Below, piece after piece: positions 54,523 to 62,945 of a DNA stretch of 64,000 nucleotides. The stretch spans positions 434,001-498,000 of the forward strand of contig NZ_CP030104.1 in the NCBI RefSeq assembly GCF_003269425.1, in the 5' to 3' direction. The position numbers and the translations under genes were made by a program. The notes below the pieces were generated by a model. That model was not told the origin of the DNA and made no database searches. It saw only the letters and a list, made by a program, of their open reading frames with translations. Origin of the DNA: Flagellimonas maritima. GTDB taxonomy: Bacteria; Bacteroidota; Bacteroidia; Flavobacteriales; Flavobacteriaceae. The stretch's first letter is position 1. Every line of letters starts with the position of its first letter.

Positions 54523-55389
54523 TTAAAAAATTCCAATTTTGAATCCTGTCCTAATATAGAGATTTGATTCATCATTCAATAAAAAAACATCATCCCTACC
54601 ATTATTTCTTAACTTGCCATCTTGTTCAAATGAACGCCCCATTAAGGCATAAAGAGACATTCTCTTAGATATATTATATTGATATCCCAATGCTCCCACC
54701 AATGCTGATAACGTAATTCTAGAGCCTATTTGACCACTTGGCAGAATGATATCATTTTGTAGGTTGATAAAATATCCGTCCAGCAATAGTGTAGTCTCCA
54801 ATGTGTGCTTCTTTGTAATATGATATTTAAAATTTGAACGCGGAATACCCAATGTATAGGACCAATTTGGATGGAATCTTCTATAATAACTTATTATGGG
54901 AAGGGGTACGGGCAGACCAGCGGTGCTATTGTATGAAAGCCCCAAAATGATTCGAAAAGGTTTATCCGCCTTTGAATTCTCTTTCCATAAAGTTGCCGTG
55001 GCATTCATAAAAAAATCTTCTGTCATGACCCCGTCTATAAAGTTGGAAGCAAGTCTTGGGGTGAGTATAGTGATCAGGTTCCAATTATCGTTCCATTTTG
55101 TAATGAAGCCTAAATTGAGGTCAACCACATGGAACCGGTTGAGTTCACTTCTATCAAAAGGGAGGTCCCGGGAGTAACCAATATCCAATTTATTATATTC
55201 CAGACCTGTTATTAAATAATCCTTTTTTTCGTTCAATTTTATGGGAAGGTTGAATAGAACTCTATACCGTTGTGTTTTTATTCCTGTATCATTTTCAGGT
55301 ATGTTCAGATATTCCAATCTAAAAATATCCGTGCTTTGGCTCAACATTGTCTTAGGGAACAATAGAACCAAGACTACAAGAGAAGTCAA
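54523..55389 (-). CDS. DUF6268 family outer-membrane beta-barrel-like protein
   Basis: 288 aa. A signal-like N-terminus (LVVLVLLFPKTMLSQS) is followed by many alternating aromatic strands with short turns, ending in the aromatic FKIGIF typical of outer-membrane barrels. Segments such as FRLEYLNIPENDTGIKTQRYRVLFNLP and LTPRLASNF point to DUF6268, a Bacteroidota family of unknown role. The start is uncertain: TTG 55389 is the listed choice, but an ATT three codons upstream would give a better signal. It lies between the NtrC-family regulator and mscS on the same strand. Confidence 0.62.
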   Translation of the reverse strand: MTSLVVLVLLFPKTMLSQSTDIFRLEYLNIPENDTGIKTQRYRVLFNLPIKLNEKKDYLITGLEYNKLDIGYSRDLPFDRSELNRFHVVDLNLGFITKWNDNWNLITILTPRLASNFIDGVMTEDFFMNATATLWKENSKADKPFRIILGLSYNSTAGLPVPLPIISYYRRFHPNWSYTLGIPRSNFKYHITKKHTLETTLLLDGYFINLQNDIILPSGQIGSRITLSALVGALGYQYNISKRMSLYALMGRSFEQDGKLRNNGRDDVFLLNDESNLYIRTGFKIGIF

Positions 55390-55415
55390 GATTTTAATAT
55401 GGTATCTAGGAGTTT

Positions 55416-56312
55416 TTATTTTTTTAGAGGTTTTTGCGGTATTAAATGAACATCTCTTTGCGGGAAAGGTATGCTTACGTTATTTTCCTTGAATCTGTTA
55501 TTTATTTTATAACGCATGGCACTTTTGATTTTTGGGTCGCCAAAACTATCGTTAATAAAAAAGTGAAGAGAAAATAGTAAGGCAGAATCTCCAAAATCAT
55601 CAAAAAGAACAAAGGGTTTTGGGTTTTTTAATACCTGTTTTTGTTCAGTAGCCACCTCTTCCAAAATTTGGGTAACAAGGTCAACATCACTACCATAGGC
55701 AACACCAACATTTATGTTCTCCCTGGTTGTTCTGTGGTTTTGGGTGTAATTATAAACAATATCACTGATGAATTTATGATTTGGAATGATAATAACCTTA
55801 TCATCGCGTGTCAGTGCCCTTGTTGTTCGCAACTTTATTTCAAAAATTTTTCCGACTTTTCCATCAACTTCAACAATATCGGCTACTTGCAAGGATTTAT
55901 CAATAATAATGAATATACCGCCCAAAATATCTTGAAACAGCTCTTGGAGGGCCAATCCCAATCCAACAAAAAGTACTGCGGAAGCTGTTATGACAAGTGT
56001 AATATCAATCCCCGCCGCACTTAAGGTCAACAGAACGACCAGTAAATAGATAACATAGTTGATAAATTTGAAGACACTGGCAAATTTTTGCTTATCCTCC
56101 TGCTCCATTTTTCTGGTAAAAAAATGTCTAAGCCATTTCAGAGCAAATTTGGTGACAATAAACGCAAGGGTAACGAGCAACAACAATCCAACCGTTAGGT
56201 GAATGGATTGCTCTCCTTCTCCAATATGAAACCCAAGGTTTAAAAAATCCTTGACGGTCCCCCAGATATCTTCCTTTATTATTTCTTTTATTTCGTTGGT
56301 CTCTTCCTGCAT
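55416..56312 (-). CDS. MscS family mechanosensitive channel
   Basis: 298 aa with three to four membrane helices (LTVGLLLLVTLAFIVTKFAL; INYVIYLLVVLLTLSAAGI; the pore helix VITASAVLFVGLGLALQELFQDILGG). The following beta domain (VADIVEVDGKVGKIFEIKLRTT, IIIPNHKFISDIVYNYT) and C-terminal alpha/beta domain are MscS-like. Releases solutes upon osmotic downshock. In the same strand run as the ABC pair upstream. Confidence 0.93.
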   Translation of the reverse strand: MQEETNEIKEIIKEDIWGTVKDFLNLGFHIGEGEQSIHLTVGLLLLVTLAFIVTKFALKWLRHFFTRKMEQEDKQKFASVFKFINYVIYLLVVLLTLSAAGIDITLVITASAVLFVGLGLALQELFQDILGGIFIIIDKSLQVADIVEVDGKVGKIFEIKLRTTRALTRDDKVIIIPNHKFISDIVYNYTQNHRTTRENINVGVAYGSDVDLVTQILEEVATEQKQVLKNPKPFVLFDDFGDSALLFSLHFFINDSFGDPKIKSAMRYKINNRFKENNVSIPFPQRDVHLIPQKPLKK

Positions 56313-56318
56313 TTCAAC

Positions 56319-57659
56319 TTAATACCTTAACCATTTTATCAGTTCCTTATATGTTGGTTTTTTCCCATACATCAAAATCCCGACTTTATAGATTTTGGCA
56401 GCCAAAGACACAATTCCCAAAAATGTGACAATGAGCAACCCTATTGACAACAGTAATTGCCACAAAGGTACTCCTCCTTCTCCAATACCCCCCGGTAGTC
56501 GCATTAACATTACTATGGGGGAAGTTAAAGGGAATAATGAGAAGCCCACGGCAATAGGTCCATTGGGATTACTGAATACCGAAAAAAAGCCTACATAAAT
56601 AGCTAGCATTAATGGTAATATAATAGGAAAAATAAATTGTTGGGTATCAGTCTCGTTATCTACGGCGGCCCCGATAGCTGCATAGATAGAACTGTAAATC
56701 AAATATCCTAAAATAAAATATATAAGAAAGCTGCCTATTAAAAGTGCCCACGGAATATTCATGATCTCATTGACATAAAGTAAAGTTTCATTATCCATCG
56801 TACTGGAAAATTGAGACATTCCATTTATGGTGCTAGGAGCAATTGCTGTATCGGTTGCCAAAGCCCGTAAATCGATTTCTAAAAATAGAACGACCAAAAA
56901 CAATAGAAATGAAGCCGAAATCATCCAAATTGTAAATTGGGTGATTCCCGCTAAGGACGTCCCTATTATTTTGCCCAACATTAGCTGAAAAGGCTTTACC
57001 GAAGATATAATTACTTCAATAATCCTGCTCGTTTTTTCCTCAATGACACTGCGCATCACAAAACCACCGTATATGATAATGAACATCATAATGGCATATC
57101 CAAATCCTCCCCCAATAAATGCCTTTATTTCGTTTATTCCCTTTATGCTCTTTTCCCCGTTAAATGTTGCCAAGTTGATTTCAAACTCTTCCTCTATATC
57201 CAAAAATTGTTGTGTTGATACACCTAAGCTCCCAAGTCTCTTAAGTCTTAACTGCTTTTGAAAAATTTGCTCCAAACGTTGGGTAACGTTGGCGTTGGGA
57301 TTGTCTTTGGTGTAGAGATAAGTTGTTTGCGAAACTTCTTCCAGATTTGAACCATTGGGAAGGTGCAGCAATCCAAAATAGCCCAATGAAATTGTGGAAT
57401 CCTTGGCTTCTTCCAACGAAATGTCCTTGAAGCGAACGTATGAGATACTGTCATCGGTTTCAAATTCGTTTTTAAAGAATTCGCTTTCATTGAGAATGGA
57501 AATTATTCGTTTTTCCCCATCGTTGATTTTGGTGAGATAAGCTATCAATACGATCATCCCTACAAGCAAAATGGGGCTCAAGATGGTCATGATGATGAAC
57601 GATTTGTTCCTAACCTTTGCCAGATACTCACGTTTTATAATCAATATGAGCTTACCCAT
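56319..57659 (-). CDS. ABC-2 permease (NatB-like)
   Basis: 446 aa, about six membrane helices plus a large loop between helix 1 and helix 2 (about 45-175). Starts with the IIKREYLAKVRNKSFIIMTILSPI pattern of NatB/Na+-exporter-type permeases; later EEKTSRIIEVIISSVKPFQLMLGKIIG is the coupling segment of this group, then the C-terminal FPLTSPIVMLMRLP. Forms an exporter with the ATPase whose stop overlaps its start by 8 bp. Substrate unknown; sodium or a drug is possible (inference). Confidence 0.9.
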   Translation of the reverse strand: MGKLILIIKREYLAKVRNKSFIIMTILSPILLVGMIVLIAYLTKINDGEKRIISILNESEFFKNEFETDDSISYVRFKDISLEEAKDSTISLGYFGLLHLPNGSNLEEVSQTTYLYTKDNPNANVTQRLEQIFQKQLRLKRLGSLGVSTQQFLDIEEEFEINLATFNGEKSIKGINEIKAFIGGGFGYAIMMFIIIYGGFVMRSVIEEKTSRIIEVIISSVKPFQLMLGKIIGTSLAGITQFTIWMISASFLLFLVVLFLEIDLRALATDTAIAPSTINGMSQFSSTMDNETLLYVNEIMNIPWALLIGSFLIYFILGYLIYSSIYAAIGAAVDNETDTQQFIFPIILPLMLAIYVGFFSVFSNPNGPIAVGFSLFPLTSPIVMLMRLPGGIGEGGVPLWQLLLSIGLLIVTFLGIVSLAAKIYKVGILMYGKKPTYKELIKWLRY

Positions 57660-58590
57660 TGCTTTCCTTATTGTTCACAGTTTCGATAAATATATCATTG
57701 GCTGATGGAATTGTTTCTTCAAAACGTCTGACATTTGCATGTTTTGATAGTTCCGTCAACACTTCGGCAGTGTTGTTTGATGGGAGTTGAATTTTAAAAT
57801 TCAGTTGCTTTTCTGAAGCATCAAAATCTGAAGAGAGTATTTGAAATTTATCCTCCAACATCCCAATAACACCTTCCGCGTTTTTTTCCAATTCCAATCT
57901 TATATTAAAAATATTGTTCTTGTACGCTTTCTTTATTTCTGAAAGTTTACCATCCAGGATTTTTTCAGATTTATGAATTAACGCTATATGTTCGCATAAC
58001 TCCTCTACAGACTCCATTCTGTGCGTAGAAAATATAATCGAAGTCCCCTTTTCCTTAAGTTGAAGGATTTCGTCTTTTATGATATTGGCATTAATTGGGT
58101 CGAACCCGCTAAATGGTTCATCAAAAATCAATAATTTAGGTTCGTGAAGTACCGTAACAATAAATTGAATCTTTTGAGCCATGCCCTTGGAGAGTTCTTG
58201 AACTTTCTTGTTCCACCAATCCCCAATGTTCAAACGATCAAACCAAAACTTTAAACGTTTTTTGGCATCGTTTTTAGAAAGTCCTTTTAGTTGGGCAAGA
58301 TATAATGCCTGTTCACCGACCCTCATGCTTTTATAGAGTCCCCGTTCTTCTGGCAGATATCCAATTAGGGAAATGTGCTCTGGCCGTAAGTGTTCGCCAT
58401 CAAACAAGACCTCTCCGGTATCTTGATAGGTTATTTGATTAACAATTCTTATAAAAGTAGTTTTCCCTGCACCATTTGGTCCCAAAAGCCCGTAGATACA
58501 GTTTTTTGGTATTTCCAGTGATATGTTGCTCAAGGCTTTGTAGCTTCCATAAAATTTGGAAACATTTTTGGCAACAAGGATATGATCCAT
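57652..58590 (-). CDS. ABC transporter ATPase (NatA-like)
   Basis: 312 aa. Walker A GPNGAGKTT, Q-loop GYLPEERGLYKSM, signature ELSKGMAQKIQF, Walker B LLIFDEPFSGFDPIN, switch His STHRMESVEELC. The LSKGMAQ signature and PEERGLY box identify the NatA/EcsA-like group. A C-terminal domain of about 90 residues follows (LELEKNAEGVIGML). First gene of the run natA-like, natB-like, mscS; -7 box 15 bp upstream. Confidence 0.93.
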   Translation of the reverse strand: MDHILVAKNVSKFYGSYKALSNISLEIPKNCIYGLLGPNGAGKTTFIRIVNQITYQDTGEVLFDGEHLRPEHISLIGYLPEERGLYKSMRVGEQALYLAQLKGLSKNDAKKRLKFWFDRLNIGDWWNKKVQELSKGMAQKIQFIVTVLHEPKLLIFDEPFSGFDPINANIIKDEILQLKEKGTSIIFSTHRMESVEELCEHIALIHKSEKILDGKLSEIKKAYKNNIFNIRLELEKNAEGVIGMLEDKFQILSSDFDASEKQLNFKIQLPSNNTAEVLTELSKHANVRRFEETIPSANDIFIETVNNKESNG

Positions 58591-58604
58591 CTAAACAATT
58601 TTTT

Positions 58605-58612
58605 CAAAGATA
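58605..58612 (-). promoter_or_regulatory. -7 element for the NatA-like gene
   Basis: Minus-strand TATCTTTG matches TAnnTTTG, 14 bp before the ATG at 58590. Confidence 0.5.
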
Positions 58613-58652
58613 TGTATTTGGGTGATAATAGGAATGTATTCAAAAAACAAAA

Positions 58653-58682
58653 CCCACCCTTAAAATAAGATTTAAGGATGGG
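58653..58682 (-). terminator. Terminator after dnaJ
   Basis: Arms 58653-58664 and 58671-58682 pair with one mismatch (loop ATAAGA). On the minus strand the hairpin is followed by TTTTGTTTTTTG, suitable for ending the grpE-dnaJ message. Confidence 0.8.
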
Positions 58683-58775
58683 AAAAAAATTGCTATGAAA
58701 AAGAAAATTAGATATTGGTTTCCCAACATCAGTTTCAAATATACGTTTTTTATTTAAACAGAAAACTAATATTCG

Positions 58776-59897
58776 TTAGGAGAACATATCTTTAACTTTT
58801 TCGAAAAACGACTTATCCGATTTTTCTGGTTTCGGTATAAAGTTCTCATCATTTTGCATACGCTCAAAAAAATCCTTTTGCTCTCTATTCAATTCTTTGG
58901 GGGTCCAAACATTTACATGTACCAATAAGTCTCCGCTACCGTAACCGTTTAAACTGGAAATTCCTTTACCGCGCAGGCGTAATATTTTACCGGACTGAAT
59001 TCCTGGTTCCAATTTTATACGAACTTTTCCCGTTACGGCATCTATCTCCTTTGAACTACCCAAAACAGCCTCTGAAAAACTGATGTAGAGGTCATAATGT
59101 AAATTATCGCCCTCTCTTTTCAGGGTTTCATGTTCAATAGTTTCGATGGCGACCAATAAATCCCCGGGAATTCCATCGCCAGGTGCTCCGTTACCTTTGC
59201 CAGAAACTTTTAACTGCATACCTTCTTCCACCCCTGGCGGAATTTTTATGGAAACTGTTTCCTCCTCAACCTTTAGACCTTGGGCATCTGCCCCGCTTGG
59301 TCTATTATCTATGGTTTGTCCTGCCCCACCACAAGTGGTACAGGTTGTTGCAGTCTGCATTCTGCCCAGGATTGTATTGGTGATTTTGGTCATCTGACCA
59401 CTTCCATTACAGGTCGGGCATGTTTTATAGGTGACTCCAGCTGCTTGCACTTTTCTTCGGACCTTTACTTTTTTCTCAACACCGTTCGCCACCTCTTCAA
59501 GCGTCAATTTCACCCTTATACGGAGATTGCTTCCTTTTACCCTTCTTTGTCCGCCTCCGCCAAATCCACCAAATCCACTAAATCCACCACCACCGAAAGC
59601 GCTACCAAATATATCGCCGAACTGACTGAAAATGTCATCCATGTTCATGCCGCCGCCGCCAAATCCGTTGCCGCCCTCAAAAGCGGCGTGACCGAATTGG
59701 TCATATTTGGCTCGTTTGTCCGGGTCGCTCAATACCTCATAGGCCTCAGCAGCTTTTTTAAACATTTCTTCAGCTTTGGCATCACCCGGATTTTTATCAG
59801 GATGAAACTCTATTGCTTTCTTTCTGTAAGCTTTTTTGATTTCGGCTGCTGATGCACCTTTGGAAACACCCAGTATGTCGTAAAAATCCTCCTTCAT
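58776..59897 (-). CDS. dnaJ: Chaperone DnaJ, with a reduced zinc domain
   Basis: 373 aa. J domain with HPD at 32-34 ([16 protein letters not shown]), a Gly/Phe-rich linker (about 73-115), then the cysteine region, which has only two C-x-x-C-x-G-x-G motifs (CPTCNGSG and CTTCGGAG); the usual first and fourth motifs are absent. So only zinc centre II is retained. The substrate-binding C-terminal domains are normal ([49 protein letters not shown]). Stimulates DnaK ATPase. It follows grpE by 6 bp; dnaK is not in this window. Confidence 0.95.
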   Translation of the reverse strand: MKEDFYDILGVSKGASAAEIKKAYRKKAIEFHPDKNPGDAKAEEMFKKAAEAYEVLSDPDKRAKYDQFGHAAFEGGNGFGGGGMNMDDIFSQFGDIFGSAFGGGGFSGFGGFGGGGQRRVKGSNLRIRVKLTLEEVANGVEKKVKVRRKVQAAGVTYKTCPTCNGSGQMTKITNTILGRMQTATTCTTCGGAGQTIDNRPSGADAQGLKVEEETVSIKIPPGVEEGMQLKVSGKGNGAPGDGIPGDLLVAIETIEHETLKREGDNLHYDLYISFSEAVLGSSKEIDAVTGKVRIKLEPGIQSGKILRLRGKGISSLNGYGSGDLLVHVNVWTPKELNREQKDFFERMQNDENFIPKPEKSDKSFFEKVKDMFS

Positions 59898-59903
59898 ATA
59901 TTT

Positions 59904-60476
59904 TTAGTTGCCAACTACCACTTTTGGGTGTCGTATGATTCGGTCGCCTAGTTTGAAACCCTTTTCGACCACATCTATTATTTTTCCTTTCATTTTTTTA
60001 TTTGGCGCAGGAATTTGAGTAATGGCTTCATGCACTTCGGCATCAAAAACATCACCTTCTTCAACCTCAACTTGCTCAAGTCCTTTTCCTTTAAGGGTTT
60101 CCTTGAATTTGTTGCTGATGAGTTCTACTCCCTTAAATAATTCCTTATCCTCAGATTTCGAAATTTCTTTCAATGCCCTGTCAAAATCATCCATTACTGG
60201 CAATAAAGAAACAATTACTTCTTGCCCAGCGGTTTTGAACAGATCGATTCTCTCTTTTGAAGTTCTTTTTTTGAAATTTTCAAATTCGGCAAAAAGCCTA
60301 AGGAACTTATCCTTTTCCTTTCCCAAATCCTCGCGCAACTTATCTTCTACGGAAATTTCACTTTCCTCCATTACGCTTTCCGGGTCTCTATGCTCATCGT
60401 TCAGTTCAGGACTTTCAATGGTTTGGGAATCGTTTAATTCTGTTTCCATCTCCTCAACCTTACTTTTCTTGCTCAT
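59904..60476 (-). CDS. grpE: Nucleotide exchange factor GrpE
   Basis: 190 aa from ATG 60476 (MSKKSKVEEM); a longer upstream frame would run through the promoter. An acidic N-terminal tail (about 1-50) is followed by the long coiled-coil helix (EKDKFLRLFAEFENFKKRTSKERIDLF), SLLPVMDDFDRALKEI, and the C-terminal beta domain (GDVFDAEVHEAI, GKIIDVVEKGFKLGDRIIRHPKVVVG). Releases ADP from DnaK. Operon grpE-dnaJ, with an upstream motif shared with hsp20. Confidence 0.96.
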   Translation of the reverse strand: MSKKSKVEEMETELNDSQTIESPELNDEHRDPESVMEESEISVEDKLREDLGKEKDKFLRLFAEFENFKKRTSKERIDLFKTAGQEVIVSLLPVMDDFDRALKEISKSEDKELFKGVELISNKFKETLKGKGLEQVEVEEGDVFDAEVHEAITQIPAPNKKMKGKIIDVVEKGFKLGDRIIRHPKVVVGN

Positions 60477-60507
60477 ATAACTATATTTTAATCTTTTTTT
60501 GAAAGGG

Positions 60508-60539
60508 CAAAAGTACTGCCAATTGTCTAAAAATGTCAA
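60508..60539 (-). promoter_or_regulatory. grpE-dnaJ promoter
   Basis: Minus-strand TACTTTTG at 60515-60508 is the -7 element; TTG at 60539-60537 is the -33 element, spacing 21 bp. The 13-bp motif shared with hsp20 (60531-60543) covers this -33 box. Confidence 0.68.
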
Positions 60540-60546
60540 AATGTCA
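60531..60546. promoter_or_regulatory. Motif shared with the hsp20 upstream region
   Basis: On the plus strand it reads AAATGTCAAAATGTCA (60531-60546), containing a TGTCA direct repeat. The first 13 bp are identical to the minus strand of 23755-23767 upstream of hsp20. It overlaps the -33 element of grpE, which fits a stress-responsive operator or alternative sigma site. Confidence 0.4.
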
Positions 60547-60563
60547 CAACTAAACATAAAAAA

Positions 60564-60581
60564 ATCCGCCAAAAGGCGGAT
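60564..60581 (-). terminator. Terminator after the TIGR01777 gene
   Basis: ATCCGCC (60564-60570) and GGCGGAT (60575-60581) with loop AAAA; on the minus strand followed by a T run. Confidence 0.8.
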
Positions 60582-60606
60582 GATATTTCAAGAAAAACAC
60601 AGCTTC

Positions 60607-61572
60607 TTAAACAAACTCTTTTTTTAAGTTTTTTGTATTGGGACTATCGATTTTCTCTTTTTCTGCATGATATAAATCTTCAAGTGCAGAACAAACATTC
60701 GGAAAATGAAAAACAAAACCTTCCTTTTCTATGCGCTTGCTACTAACCCTTTGGCTGGCATACAATAGATAGGACATGTCTCCCAAAAGAAGTTGCATTG
60801 CAAATCTGGGTACGTTGGGCAATATCAGTGGTTTTCCAAGTACTTTAGCCAGTTCTTTTGTCATTTTGGTATTGGTCACGGGATTGGGGGCAACTGCATT
60901 GAATGTTCCCTTTAAACCGTGTTCTAATGCAAAAACGAATATTTGGGCCAAATCTTCAATATGTATCCATGATTGCCATTGATCACCACTTCCAAAAGCA
61001 GCACCAACGTAATTTTTAATGGGCATCGCCATTTTTGGCAAGGCACCGCCATTTTTGGAAAGAACAACACCGATTCTAATTTTAGCTATATCAAAGTCGA
61101 ATGCATTTAATGTATTTATCTTGTGCTCCCATTCATTTACCACTTCGCCCAAAAAGCTATCATCTACAGCGGTCTCATTTTCATCATAGTAGGAAGATAA
61201 TGAGTCTGGATAAATTCCAATGGCAGATGCGGAAACAAAAGATTTAATATGAGAGAAATCGATTTTTTCAAGGCCGTTATATAAAGTGTCGACACTATTT
61301 ATTCGACTATAAAGTATCTTCTTCTTGTAAGCTTTGGTCCATCGTTTAGAAATACTTGCACCTGCAAGATTTATTATTGCTGAAACATCCTCAAAACATG
61401 TAATATCTATTTTGTCTTGGGCAGGGTTCCAATAAAAACCTTTATAATTTTCAGATAAAACTATCTTCTCCTTGCTCGTAGTTAAATAATTAACGGAAAT
61501 ACCTTTAGCATGCAACACTTTTGTAATAGCATTTCCGACTAAACCCGTAGCTCCAGTAATCAAAACTTTCAT
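60607..61572 (-). CDS. TIGR01777 family NAD(P)-binding epimerase-like protein
   Basis: 321 aa. Extended SDR (SDR39U1-like) Rossmann protein: MKVLITGATGLVGNAI with the G-x-x-G-x-x-G motif, ISVNYLTTSKEKI, IINLAGASISKRW, then SVDTLYNGLEKI and the C-terminal DUF1731 part (GTFNAVAPNPVTNTKMTKEL). The catalytic Tyr segment is less conserved than in true epimerases (SASAIGIYPDSLSSYYDE). Function unknown across the family. Confidence 0.9.
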   Translation of the reverse strand: MKVLITGATGLVGNAITKVLHAKGISVNYLTTSKEKIVLSENYKGFYWNPAQDKIDITCFEDVSAIINLAGASISKRWTKAYKKKILYSRINSVDTLYNGLEKIDFSHIKSFVSASAIGIYPDSLSSYYDENETAVDDSFLGEVVNEWEHKINTLNAFDFDIAKIRIGVVLSKNGGALPKMAMPIKNYVGAAFGSGDQWQSWIHIEDLAQIFVFALEHGLKGTFNAVAPNPVTNTKMTKELAKVLGKPLILPNVPRFAMQLLLGDMSYLLYASQRVSSKRIEKEGFVFHFPNVCSALEDLYHAEKEKIDSPNTKNLKKEFV

Positions 61573-61708
61573 GTATCAGTTTTAAAACAAAGTTAGGTTT
61601 TTTAAAGTGCTGTTTTTGAGACATTAATTAAGGTTTAACATAAATGTTTAAACTTTACTTGAATTTAATCAAGCGATACTCGGCAAATTGATAATCCATT
61701 TACAAAAA

Positions 61709-62371
61709 TCAAGGTTTAATTGCCCTTAGCATTTCCCTTTTGCCAGGTGGGCCGGGCAAGCGCTCAACTACAAAACCAACTTGTTGCAAAGCCCTTCTGA
61801 CACTACCTTTTGCGGAATAGGTTACTAAAACCCCTTTTGTCTTCAGTGCATTATACATTTTTAAAAAAAGTGTTTCGGTCCACAGTTCTGGCTGCACACG
61901 TGCACCAAAAGCATCGTAGTATATAAGGTTGAACAAATTGGAGCTGTTTATTGCTTTAAAATCTTTTTTCTGCTTCTCCAACCGAAAATGTTCGGTAATA
62001 TTTATTTTTTTGTCCCAAGGTGAACGATGCAATTTTTCAAAAGATGCTCTATAGTTTTGAGCCCCTAAGGCTTCGATATAATTTAAGGCCATAGCCTCTT
62101 CAAAATCAACAGGGAAAGCCTCTACTCCTGTGTAATTCACCCGCAGATTCTGTGAAGTACTTTCCAAAAGAGTTATAAATGCATTTAGACCTGTACCAAA
62201 GCCTACTTCAAGTATTTCTAGATCTGTATCTTTAAACAAACGGAGTCCATGTGCTATAAAGACGTAATATGCTTCTTGTACCGCACCATGTTTTGAATGG
62301 TATTGTTCGTTCCATTCTTCAATTTGAATGGTTTTGGACCCATCGGCAGTGGTAATAATATTTCGCTTCAA
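61709..62371 (-). CDS. mnmD: tRNA(mnm5s2U34) methyltransferase MnmD
   Basis: 220 aa. Single-domain MnmD-type enzyme (the methyltransferase half of MnmC), completing mnm5s2U at the wobble position. SAM motif I LEILEVGFGTGLNAFITL, then TGVEAFPVDFEEA, NLIYYDAFGARVQPELWTE and SAKGSVRRALQQVGFVVERLPGPPGKREM, all characteristic. The start is TTG at 62371, two bases after the DUF4920 stop; no in-frame ATG upstream. No FAD-oxidase domain is fused. Confidence 0.92.
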   Translation of the reverse strand: MKRNIITTADGSKTIQIEEWNEQYHSKHGAVQEAYYVFIAHGLRLFKDTDLEILEVGFGTGLNAFITLLESTSQNLRVNYTGVEAFPVDFEEAMALNYIEALGAQNYRASFEKLHRSPWDKKINITEHFRLEKQKKDFKAINSSNLFNLIYYDAFGARVQPELWTETLFLKMYNALKTKGVLVTYSAKGSVRRALQQVGFVVERLPGPPGKREMLRAIKP

Positions 62372-62373
62372 GA

Positions 62374-62838
62374 TTATTCCTTCATTAAAACTCCTGAAGC
62401 TTCAAAACGATAGGTTCTTTTAGGTACCGTAATTTTTTCAACTTCTTCTTTTGATTTTCCTGCGTCTTCGGCATAGTGTCTTTGTTCATCCACAGAGACT
62501 TCCTCCAGAAAAGCAAGTCCATTGAGAAAAACCTGATTATTTTCGGAATCGGTAGGCACAAAAAATCCGTAGTCCTTAAATTTTACGAAAACCTGTTCTC
62601 CAGTTTCAAGATCGACCTTCATCCAACAGCCTTTGGATTTACAAACCTCGGACACCGTTCCTGATAGTTGCGCAGCAATGCTGTCATTTACAGCAATATT
62701 TTTAAATACTGTTTTATCTACAGAGGAGCCTGCCTCTAGCTCAAAGGATGCTCCATAAGCTTGGAAATCGCTATTTTGACCATAAGTTGTTATCTGGAAC
62801 AGTAAGAATATGACAGGTAAAATGTTAAATACTTTCAT
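62374..62838 (-). CDS. Secreted DUF4920 protein
   Basis: 154 aa with a Sec signal ending TTYGQ. The rest matches DUF4920: YGASFELEAGSSVDK, LSGTVSEVCKSKGCWMKVDL with a Cys pair, and VFVKFKDYGFFVPTDSENNQVFLNG. An OB-fold-like beta protein of the periplasm; the two Cys could bind a metal or form a disulfide. Function unknown. Followed within two bases by mnmD and divergent from ilvE. Confidence 0.85.
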   Translation of the reverse strand: MKVFNILPVIFLLFQITTYGQNSDFQAYGASFELEAGSSVDKTVFKNIAVNDSIAAQLSGTVSEVCKSKGCWMKVDLETGEQVFVKFKDYGFFVPTDSENNQVFLNGLAFLEEVSVDEQRHYAEDAGKSKEEVEKITVPKRTYRFEASGVLMKE

Positions 62839-62945
62839 AATCGAAAAAAATAAATATTTAGTCTGCTAATTACAGGATTTAAAGGTAATAAAACATTAGA
62901 AATTTCAGATAATTAGCTAATTTTAGCTGTTAAATTTCTTTGGAT

